From DATLYH01 sp035575035 (GTDB taxonomy: Bacteria; Planctomycetota; Planctomycetia; Gemmatales; Gemmataceae), in assembly GCA_035575035.1 (NCBI GenBank), contig DATLYH010000316.1, forward strand, positions 1-11,219: DNA of 11,219 bases, given 5' to 3'. Under the pieces are notes generated by a model. The model did no database searches. It was given only the letters and a program-made list of their open reading frames with translations, and had not been told where the DNA came from. This document shows positions 6,170 through 11,219 of this stretch, in pieces. The first letter of the stretch is position 1. Each line of letters starts with the position of its first letter. The position numbers and the translations under genes are program-made.

Positions 6170-6730
6170 ATGCCGCGCATTGTGGAGCAGGAATCCTACG
6201 GGGGTGCCGAGAGGCGGATCACACGCCTCGGGCTGGCCACCCTTTGGAAAGAGTTGGAAGAAATACTCACGGGCTTTGACCTTCGCGTGAAGGAGGAAAA
6301 GGATGCGAACGGCGGTGCGGCCGTGCGCAGAATCCTCGATCAACGTTTCAAGCAAACAGGAGGCTGGCAGTTCAAACAGGTCGGGGAAGTTGACTGGACG
6401 AAGTGCATTAAAACAGGAAGGGCCCACGTTTGCGTCGGTGTGGAGATTCAATTCTCCGCCCGGAGCGACCTGATGATTGTAGACATCGATCATCTGCGAC
6501 TGGCAATCACGGCGGGGGAAATCGATATCGGCGTGCTCGCTGTGCCGTCGAACCGCTTGGGCCCGTTTCTCACCGACCGGGTCGGTCGTTTTGACGACGG
6601 AAGGCGGGCAGTCCAACGGGCGCGGGCGAGCGATCTCCCGATCCTTGTCCTGGGGTTGGAACACGACGGGCCGGGACCGCCGCTGCCCAAGCAGAAGACC
6701 CGGCAGGGAAAACCTCCTACCCTTCAATGA
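6170..6730 (+). CDS. BglII/BstYI-like type II restriction endonuclease
   Basis: Predicted DNA-cutting half of a restriction-modification system, with a PD-(D/E)XK fold of the BglII family. The core is recognisable: VEIQF (91-95) corresponds to the Glu-x-Gln active-site pair of BglII (E93, Q95) and BstYI, and D75 in EVDWTK is the likely upstream metal ligand. The spacing D75-X16-E92 is longer than the X8 I recall for BglII. GEIDIGVLAVPS (116-127) matches the IDVGVEILP stretch, and ARASDLPILVLGLEHDG (151-167) the final strand. N-terminal helices include a conserved GW (65-66). The length, 186 aa, is slightly short for the family. The ATG at 6170 has only a weak GGGA ribosome site and a GATAAT just upstream (6153-6158). 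It converges with the methyltransferase and overlaps it by 14 bp. Relatives cut GATC-centred hexamers; the actual site is unknown. Confidence 0.78.
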   Translation: MPRIVEQESYGGAERRITRLGLATLWKELEEILTGFDLRVKEEKDANGGAAVRRILDQRFKQTGGWQFKQVGEVDWTKCIKTGRAHVCVGVEIQFSARSDLMIVDIDHLRLAITAGEIDIGVLAVPSNRLGPFLTDRVGRFDDGRRAVQRARASDLPILVLGLEHDGPGPPLPKQKTRQGKPPTLQ

Positions 6731-7586
6731 AGTCGTCGTTCTTGTGGTAGTGCAGGTCTTCGCCGTCGAGCCGTTCGATGATGACGTCGCTGGACTCGAG
6801 TTCGATGCCCAACCAGCGGCGCCGTTTCCTCTCGCAGACGGCGTAGGTGGTGCCGCTCCCGCCGAACGGATCGAGGACAAGGTCTCCCTCGTTCGTGCTC
6901 ATTTCCACCACGCGGTCGAGGAGCTTCGTGGACAGGGCGTTGGCCTTGCGCTTTCTGGATTTGAACTTCCAGTGCCGCACCGGCGGAATGTCGTTCCACA
7001 CGTCCATCAGGTTCACGCCGTTCGCGTTCATCGCCTGCCGGTGCCCGCCGTAGTCCCGGATTTCGCCGCCGCAGTGGCGGCAGGTCTCAATCGGCGTTCG
7101 GATTCGGCGGAATGTCTTGGGTTTGCCCTTGGTGAAGTAGAGCAGGCTGTAATGGCTCGGGTAAAGGCGGCCGGGGATCGGAAGCCCCAACTTGATGTTG
7201 ATGGCAATCCAGTGGCGGAACTCCATCCCTTTCTGGAACAGATAGTGTCCCAATTGGATGTTCCATTTCGGGATGTTGTAGAGGAAAAACGCCCCCCCCG
7301 GCTTCAGCAGGCGGATGCATAGGTCGATCCAGCGGCGGCACCACGCGATATACTCGTCGTCGGCGCGCTGGTCGTTGACGACCTCACCGTAGTCTTTACC
7401 CAGATTGAAAGGGGGGTCGGCGAAAACGGTGTCCACGCACGAATCCGCGAGGCAAGGGAGGATTTCCAGACAGTCTCCTTCAAAGAGGGCGCCCAACTCT
7501 GTGGTGAAAATGGGCCGCAGGGCCCCGTTTTTGCGGAAGGGAGACACATCGAATGGGTTCGGGGGAAAGAGCGTTTGGCTCGGCAT
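6717..7586 (-). CDS. Beta-class DNA methyltransferase, DPPF type (probable N6-adenine), cognate of the BglII-like nuclease
   Basis: Predicted protective methylase of the restriction-modification pair. ADPPFNLGKDY (56-66) is motif IV and LDPFGGSGTTYAV (238-250) motif I, so the order is beta class. DPPF is typical of N6-adenine enzymes, although some N4-cytosine enzymes share it. Between them, CRHCGGEIRDYGGH (169-182) has a CxxC and a late His, possibly a small metal-binding insert, and VNLMDVWNDIPPV (191-203) is typical of this subfamily. The ATG at 7586 is preceded by GGAG with a 7-nt spacer; a GTG at 7619 would add 11 residues. The length, 289 aa, is complete. The coding strand has a G8 run (plus-strand C8, 7292-7299) in the KPGGAFF codons. 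It is tail-to-tail with the nuclease, and the stop TAG lies inside the nuclease reading frame. The pairing is inferred from position. Confidence 0.9.
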   Translation of the reverse strand: MPSQTLFPPNPFDVSPFRKNGALRPIFTTELGALFEGDCLEILPCLADSCVDTVFADPPFNLGKDYGEVVNDQRADDEYIAWCRRWIDLCIRLLKPGGAFFLYNIPKWNIQLGHYLFQKGMEFRHWIAINIKLGLPIPGRLYPSHYSLLYFTKGKPKTFRRIRTPIETCRHCGGEIRDYGGHRQAMNANGVNLMDVWNDIPPVRHWKFKSRKRKANALSTKLLDRVVEMSTNEGDLVLDPFGGSGTTYAVCERKRRRWLGIELESSDVIIERLDGEDLHYHKNDDFIEG

Positions 7587-7810
7587 TTCTCTCTCCGCAA
7601 ACTCGATCCTCCTCCACACAACTTATGAACAGCAGTACATGATGCCACAACATCCCCGCGTTTTCAATGTCCGCTGCCGGGTTTCTTTCCCTCCAGTCCC
7701 CGTCTCGTCCATTACAATCCTTGCAGGTCGGTTCGTGTACTTTGGAAGCACCCGTTCCCCTTCACCGCCGAGTCGGGACAGGTGATTTCAGGCGCTGCTT
7801 GATGCGCTTC

Positions 7811-7837
7811 TTGAGGCGACCGGTGGGTGGATAGAAT
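7811..7837 (+). promoter_or_regulatory. Possible promoter for the ferredoxin gene
   Basis: TTGAGG (7811-7816) and TAGAAT (7832-7837; 5 of 6 matches) with a 15-nt spacer, shorter than ideal. The start codon at 7868 lies about 30 nt downstream. The rest of 7587-7867 shows no supported gene. Confidence 0.3.
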
Positions 7838-7867
7838 GAAAACCAGGGCATCAATCCGGAGTGTTCG

Positions 7868-8272
7868 ATGAGCGACGCGAAGCAGGAACAGCTCCAGGCA
7901 GCGGCGGCCAAGGTGGGGATCGGCGGCTACCGGCGTCACGTCTTCCTATGCACCGGGCCGAGTTGCTGCACGCCGGAGGTCGGCATGGCCGCGTGGGAAG
8001 TGCTCAAGAAGCAACTCAAGGAGCACGATCTCAGTTCCGGCCCGGACGCCTGTTACCGGACCAAGGTCGGCTGCCTGCGCATCTGCTGTCATGGACCGAC
8101 GATGGTCGTCTACCCCGAGGGGACGTGGTATAGCGGCATGACCGCCGAGCGCATCCCGCTGTTTGTGCAACAGCATCTGATCGAAGGCCGGCCCGTCTGG
8201 GAGTGGGTCTTCGCAGAAAACCCCCTGGCAAATGAGATACGGAGACATGGAGACACGGAGACAAGGAGCTGA
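7868..8272 (+). CDS. Thioredoxin-like [2Fe-2S] ferredoxin domain protein
   Basis: Small soluble electron-transfer protein of the thioredoxin-fold [2Fe-2S] group (related to NuoE and COG3411 ferredoxins). Cysteines: C28-x4-C33 in FLCTGPSCC, and C69-x3-C73 in GCLRICCHGPTMVVYPEG, with C34, C62 and C74 beside them. The four-Cys pattern followed by GPTMVVYP is the family hallmark. The ATG at 7868 has GGAG at 7858-7861 with a 6-nt spacer. The family-like protein ends near residue 120 (WVFAENPL). The last 14 residues (ANEIRRHGDTETRS) are encoded mostly by the octamer repeat, and the stop codon lies inside its hairpin. That tail is therefore probably acquired and unlikely to matter for cluster binding. 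It stands alone and converges with a binding-protein gene; the redox partner is unknown. Confidence 0.87.
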   Translation: MSDAKQEQLQAAAAKVGIGGYRRHVFLCTGPSCCTPEVGMAAWEVLKKQLKEHDLSSGPDACYRTKVGCLRICCHGPTMVVYPEGTWYSGMTAERIPLFVQQHLIEGRPVWEWVFAENPLANEIRRHGDTETRS

Positions 8273-8303
8273 GGTTTCTCCGTGTCTCCGTGTCTTGCAT
8301 CTC
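8234..8303. repeat. GGAGACA octamer hairpin, copy 2
   Basis: Octamer units GGAGACAT (8241), GGAGACAC (8249), GGAGACAA (8257) and GGAG. A perfect 13-bp stem pairs 8249-8261 with 8277-8289 (15-nt loop). It extends with wobble pairs through 8242-8248/8290-8296, and GAGAT (8234-8238) pairs with ATCTC (8299-8303). It shares the 20-base arm GGAGACACGGAGACAAGGAG (8249-8268) with copy 1. It spans the ferredoxin stop codon (8270-8272) and touches the stop of the convergent gene (8302-8304), so it may act as a bidirectional 3' end, but no T-run is present. Confidence 0.85.
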
Positions 8304-9375
8304 ACGGTCGGGCGATCTCGTTGCTCAGGAACGTCTGCACCCGGTCCCACTGTTCGGCCGCTTTGTCCCAGTCCACCTGCATTGGTTTGACTGTCTTCCG
8401 TGTTTCGATCTGCGGCGGCAGCATGGCCTGGACCTGGGGATTGAGCGGAATCTGATGGCTGGCCGCTTCCGCCAGCCGTTTTTCCATCTCCGCGCTGAGC
8501 AGGTAGTCGATCAGCTTCCGGCCACCGTCGGGGTTGGGGCCGCCGCGGATCAAACCAAGCGTGTTGGGGATGAACAGCGTCCCCATCCGGGGATAATCCG
8601 GGTGGCCGTCGCGGTCGGGAAAGACAATCACCACCGGCCGGCCTGCCTTTACCTCGGCGATGGCGTCATCGGTATCGGTCATGCCCACGGCGAACTCGCC
8701 TTGGCCGACCCCCACCGCCACTTGCTTGTTCCCCTGGACAATTTGCACGCCATTGTCTCGCAGCCCCCGGTAGAAGCGCTGAGCGGCCTCGTCGCCGAGC
8801 ACCTCGAACAAGCAAGCGGCATGGGTGGCCGTGGTGCCGAACTGCGGCTTGGCCATCGCCACCCGCTGGGCGAAGCGCGGGTCGGTCAGGTCGAACAGGC
8901 TGCGCGGCCGGTCCTTCTCCGGCACCAACTGGGTGTTGATGATCAGCACCCGGGCCCGCTCGGCGAAGGCATGCCAGGTGTGGTCAGCGGCCTTGGCGAA
9001 GTCGGGATACGGTGCGGCGGACGGACTGTTGTACGGCTCCAGCAGGCCCTGACGCTGCAAGCGGATGGTCGAGAGAATCTCATTGTTCCAGAAGACATCA
9101 CAGCGCGGACGCTTCGCCTCGCGGACCAATTCCTCGTAGAGGCTGACCGATTTGTCGGCCTCGGTGTCGAACTTTGGGGCGACCTCCAGGCCGGTACGCC
9201 GTGTGAACTCGGCCAGCACATCGACGGCGAATTCCCGGTCCTGGGCGCAGTACAGGACAACCCGCGGCGGTGAGCGGCCGCAACCAGGGTGGCTCAGAAG
9301 CAAGGCACCGGCAATACCCCCCAAGGCCCCCAAAGCGAGGAGAGCGAAGAGCAGGCGCGAGCTTGGGATTTTCAT
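8302..9375 (-). CDS. Periplasmic solute-binding protein, iron-transporter (FbpA-like) family
   Basis: Extracytoplasmic binding protein of an ABC importer, type-2 fold, closest in style to Fe(III)-binding FbpA/AfuA proteins. N-terminus: a hydrophobic export segment (residues about 7-27) preceded by K2 and R7. C32 in SHPGC is not a good lipobox. The mature domain begins near VVLYCAQDREFAVDVLAEFTRRTG (39-62), then CDVFWNNE (92-99), the LFDLTDPRF stretch (160-168), QGNKQVAVGVGQGEFAVGMTDTDDA (214-238) and YLLSAEMEKRLAE (291-303). Where FbpA proteins have a pair of iron-binding tyrosines after the GEFAVG-like motif, this one has TDTDDA, so iron as the ligand is doubtful. The ATG at 9375 gives a proper signal sequence; a TTG at 9414 is the alternative, and neither has a clear Shine-Dalgarno sequence. 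No permease or ATPase gene is in the window. 357 aa. Confidence 0.85.
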   Translation of the reverse strand: MKIPSSRLLFALLALGALGGIAGALLLSHPGCGRSPPRVVLYCAQDREFAVDVLAEFTRRTGLEVAPKFDTEADKSVSLYEELVREAKRPRCDVFWNNEILSTIRLQRQGLLEPYNSPSAAPYPDFAKAADHTWHAFAERARVLIINTQLVPEKDRPRSLFDLTDPRFAQRVAMAKPQFGTTATHAACLFEVLGDEAAQRFYRGLRDNGVQIVQGNKQVAVGVGQGEFAVGMTDTDDAIAEVKAGRPVVIVFPDRDGHPDYPRMGTLFIPNTLGLIRGGPNPDGGRKLIDYLLSAEMEKRLAEAASHQIPLNPQVQAMLPPQIETRKTVKPMQVDWDKAAEQWDRVQTFLSNEIARP

Positions 9376-9726
9376 GGCAGGTGCGATTGGTCGTTTGATC
9401 TCTTGTTGACGCAAACGGAGTGTTTCTTCAGGCTACTTAGGCAAACCCTTGCAACAACTTCTTCAGCCTGGCGCGAACTCCTCTGACGCATTCTCTTGAT
9501 CACCCATTCGATCGGCTCGTGGCGAACCTCCTCGCATGGGGCTTCCAGACGCTTGACTCAACGGCGGCAGGGGAACCTCCTGCGTCATCGTGGCTGGTGC
9601 CTCGACAGCACCCCGGCTGTGGTGGGTCAGCAGCCGATGGGCCGCTTTGACCGCGTGTGCTTTCACCGGCAGCTGGGCCCGGTCAAGGCCCGCCGAACTA
9701 AAGGAGCACTCCGGCATCGGGGGCGC
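9376..9726. other. Intergenic region without a supported gene
   Basis: About 350 bp between the binding-protein start and the phosphoesterase stop, both on the minus strand. It should contain the binding-protein promoter, but no convincing -35/-10 pair is seen. It has a direct repeat TTCTTCAG (9424-9431, 9459-9466) overlapping 6-bp inverted arms CAGGCT/AGCCTG (9429-9434, 9465-9470). An 84-codon minus-strand frame (9463-9717) has no ribosome site or recognisable product. Confidence 0.5.
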
Positions 9727-9736
9727 TCAGCGCCCC
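9720..9736 (-). repeat. Perfect hairpin around the phosphoesterase stop codon
   Basis: GGGGCGC (9720-9726) and GCGCCCC (9730-9736) form a 7-bp all-GC stem whose 3-nt loop is the TGA stop codon of the phosphoesterase gene. No T-run follows on the minus strand, so it is not a standard terminator. It may stabilise the 3' end. Confidence 0.5.
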
Positions 9737-10473
9737 AGCCGGAGCCGGTCGCCCAGAAACCGGTCCAGCTCCGGGATGGCATGGATCTTCTTGATGGTTG
9801 TCTCGACGTCGTATTCGACCCGGCGGAAGTACACCACCTCTTCATCAAGCAGGACGTAGCAGGCCCGTGGGTCGTTGTCGCGCGGTTGGCCGACCGAGCC
9901 GACGTTGATCAGGACTTTCGCCGCCCCCAGCGGGAAGGCGTAGTCCACCTCCTCGGGGCTGTAGAATTGCAGGTCCTCGGTGAAGATGCCGGGCAGATGG
10001 GTGTGGCCGTGCAGACAGTAGCGCTCGACCTGGCTGAAGATCCGCTCCATCTTGCGCTGGTTGTAGATGTCCTCGGGGAAGATGTACTCGTTGAGCGGAT
10101 TGCTGGGCGAGCCATGCACGTAAAGGAAATCCCCCTCCCGGTGCGAGAGGGGGCGCTCGGCCAAAAACTCCCAGCGGCGTTCCGAGTCGTCGCGGGTACG
10201 GATGGGGGCATCGAGTTGCTTGCGCGTCCAGAGGGTGGCCCGCTCCGCGATTGGGTTGAAATCCTTGGGGTCGAACAGGACCGCCTGGTCGTGGTTCCCC
10301 AGCAGCACCACCGGCCATTCCATCGACCGGTCGAGACACTCCCGCGGGTTGGGTCCGTAGCCGACCGTATCGCCGAGGCAGTAGATCGCCTCGACGGAGT
10401 GTGCGGCAATGTCGTCGAGGACGGCCTCCAGGGCCTCCAGGTTGCTGTGGATGTCGCTGAGGATGGCTTTCAT
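9727..10473 (-). CDS. Calcineurin-like metallophosphoesterase
   Basis: Dinuclear-metal phosphoesterase of the YfcE/MJ0936-like group (COG0639-type relatives include Ap4A hydrolases and protein phosphatases). All metal-binding motifs are present in order: SDIHSN (D7, H9), LGDTVGYGPNP (D35), LLGNHD (N60, H61), YVHGSP (H120) and LHGHTHLPG (H156, H158), then INVGSVGQPRD (189-199), typical of this subgroup. Length is 248 aa with no signal peptide, so it is cytoplasmic. The ATG at 10473 starts the conserved MKAILSDIHSN sequence; only a weak G-rich ribosome site precedes it. It has its own predicted promoter (10524-10553). The substrate cannot be told from sequence. Confidence 0.93.
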   Translation of the reverse strand: MKAILSDIHSNLEALEAVLDDIAAHSVEAIYCLGDTVGYGPNPRECLDRSMEWPVVLLGNHDQAVLFDPKDFNPIAERATLWTRKQLDAPIRTRDDSERRWEFLAERPLSHREGDFLYVHGSPSNPLNEYIFPEDIYNQRKMERIFSQVERYCLHGHTHLPGIFTEDLQFYSPEEVDYAFPLGAAKVLINVGSVGQPRDNDPRACYVLLDEEVVYFRRVEYDVETTIKKIHAIPELDRFLGDRLRLGR

Positions 10474-10523
10474 GCAGCGTTGCCCCCAAGGGGGTGCCGG
10501 GACCGCCAGGTGCCGCTCCCGCC

Positions 10524-10553
10524 ATTATAACGGCGGTCCGGACCGCGGACCAA
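10524..10553 (-). promoter_or_regulatory. Sigma70-type promoter for the phosphoesterase gene
   Basis: Read on the minus strand: -35 TTGGTC (10553-10548), an 18-nt spacer, and a perfect -10 TATAAT (10529-10524). The predicted transcript start is near 10517, with a leader of about 45 nt. The -10 stands out in a GC-rich setting. Confidence 0.55.
10533..10546. promoter_or_regulatory. 14-bp palindrome in the promoter spacer
   Basis: GCGGTCCGGACCGC is perfectly self-complementary and lies inside the spacer between the -35 and -10 elements of the phosphoesterase promoter. That is a classic place for a repressor or MerR-type activator site. It could also be chance in GC-rich DNA. Confidence 0.35.
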
Positions 10554-10572
10554 CGCGCCCGTCGGCGTGTGG

Positions 10573-10815
10573 TCAGCTCCCTCGCCGCGGGAAACCACGG
10601 GGCAGGCGGCGCACCGGCCGCGGCGCGGACAGCGGGAGGCGGATCGATCCCGGCCGGCCGCTGACTTCCTTCAGGAGCTCGATCCGGACTCGCCGTACCA
10701 GGTCCTCACTCACGAGGACCGCTTGCTGGGCCAGTGCCCGGACCACGTCCGCCGGCCGGGCTTGCAAACCCAGGCGGTGCCAGGCGCGGCGGATCGCTTG
10801 CTTCGAGCGGCTCAC
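10573..10815 (-). CDS. Small basic protein, translationally coupled to the LRR gene
   Basis: 80 aa, unrecognised function. The N-terminal half (MSRSKQAIRRAWHRLGLQ to about residue 50) looks helical and well ordered, with a pattern like a small helix-turn-helix: RPADVVRALAQQAVLVSEDLVRRVRIELLKE. The C-terminal 30 residues are Pro/Arg-rich and probably disordered. It is supported as real by its start: GTG at 10815 with AAGGAG (10826-10821 on the minus strand) 5 nt upstream, overlapping the LRR stop as GTGA. DNA binding is only suggested by the basic charge and helix pattern. 99 bp separate it from the phosphoesterase gene. Confidence 0.6.
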   Translation of the reverse strand: MSRSKQAIRRAWHRLGLQARPADVVRALAQQAVLVSEDLVRRVRIELLKEVSGRPGSIRLPLSAPRPVRRLPRGFPRRGS

Positions 10816-11219
10816 TTTTTCTCCTTAGCCATGTCCTTCTTCTCTTTAGCCATGTCCTTCTTCTCTTTCTTTTTGGGCTTTTCCTTCTCCTTGTTGTCTT
10901 GGTCTTTCTTCGCTTCCTTTTTCTCTTCCTTGGGCTTGTCGTTTTTCTCCTCTACGGGCTTCGCGGCGTCGAAGCCGAGGTTGATGTCCACCTGCGGCAG
11001 GACCTGCTTCAGCCGGGCCGCCCCCGTCTCGGTCACCTTGGTTTGCCACAGGTACAGGTTCTTGAGCTTCTTCATCCCCTCCAGGTGGACCAGGCCCGCA
11101 TCGGTTATTTCAGTCCCGTAAAGGTTCAGGTATTCCAGGTTGGTCAACCCCTTGAGGTGCTCCAGCCCTTTGTCGGTGATCTTGGTCTTCTCCAGATGCA
11201 GGCGGGTCAGGTCGGTCAG
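10812..11219 (-). CDS. Leucine-rich-repeat protein with Lys/Glu-rich tail (3' end only)
   Basis: Partial gene: the frame is open to the right edge, so the N-terminus lies outside the window. Visible are about three 24-residue LRRs of the planctomycete type with consensus LxxLxLxxTxITDxGLxHLxGL: RLHLEKTKITDKGLEHLKG, YLNLYGTEITDAGLVHLEG, and a last degenerate unit KNLYLWQTKVTETGAARLKQ ending in LPQVDINLGFDA. A disordered tail of about 47 residues follows, rich in Lys and Glu, with the tandem heptad KDMAKEK twice at the end. Such LRRs are often attached to cytochrome or other domains in exported planctomycete proteins; what precedes them here is not visible. The apparent TTG start at 11147 is internal. 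The stop TGA overlaps the next gene's GTG. Confidence 0.82.
   Translation of the reverse strand: MTDLTRLHLEKTKITDKGLEHLKGLTNLEYLNLYGTEITDAGLVHLEGMKKLKNLYLWQTKVTETGAARLKQVLPQVDINLGFDAAKPVEEKNDKPKEEKKEAKKDQDNKEKEKPKKKEKKDMAKEKKDMAKEKK
10821..10862. repeat. 21-bp tandem repeat in the LRR gene tail
   Basis: Two adjacent 21-bp units (10821-10841 and 10842-10862) differ at one base and encode the repeated heptad KDMAKEK. A degenerate partial unit follows. Unit 1 contains the AAGGAG used as ribosome site by the next gene. Confidence 0.7.

Noticed and set aside
6591..7322. Plus-strand ORF opposite the DPPF methyltransferase
   Set aside because: The minus strand carries the full set of methyltransferase motifs and a good ribosome site; the plus frame has neither.
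9463..9717. 84-codon minus-strand ORF beginning 9 nt after the phosphoesterase stop
   Set aside because: It has no ribosome site or recognisable domain, its composition looks like a chance frame in GC-rich DNA, and its start overlaps the stop-codon hairpin.

Overview
The window looks like chromosome from a high-GC planctomycete, plausibly of the Gemmata group. The reasons are the planctomycete-style leucine-rich repeats with a Lys/Glu-rich tail at the right edge, a sensorless HisKA kinase fused to a receiver, GTG starts, and short word-like palindromes and tandem repeats between genes. The lineage is an inference from style; no rRNA or other taxonomic marker is present.

Left part (1-3296, + strand). 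A beta-class DNA methyltransferase with an SPPF motif (M.PvuII-like, probably N4-cytosine) is followed by about 380 bp without a gene, which holds a REP-like hairpin and a sigma70-type promoter. Next is a two-gene signalling unit: a soluble hybrid histidine kinase-receiver, and a receiver fused to an XRE-type helix-turn-helix.

Middle (3297-6082, + strand). The housekeeping pair pyrH (UMP kinase) and frr (ribosome recycling factor) is embedded in unusual repeats: an octamer hairpin, a purine-rich GGG block and six tandem heptamers upstream of pyrH, and an inverted heptamer repeat filling the pyrH-frr gap. Neither gene has a recognisable Shine-Dalgarno sequence next to its start. A clear intrinsic terminator follows frr, then a TerC/Alx-type membrane protein.

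Restriction-modification island (6170-7586). A BglII/BstYI-like restriction endonuclease (+) and a DPPF-type beta-class methyltransferase (-) converge, and their 3' ends overlap by 14 bp.

Right part (7868-11219). A small thioredoxin-like [2Fe-2S] ferredoxin (+) converges on a periplasmic solute-binding protein (-). The junction is a second copy of the octamer hairpin, which supplies the ferredoxin's C-terminal tail and reaches into the binding protein's stop codon. Then, on the minus strand, come a metallophosphoesterase with a good promoter containing a 14-bp palindrome, a small basic protein, and the 3' end of a leucine-rich-repeat protein. The last two are coupled by a GTGA overlap.

The most notable features are the restriction-modification pair and the family of 7- and 8-bp-period repeats that rework gene junctions: they replace leaders, form hairpins and extend a coding sequence.
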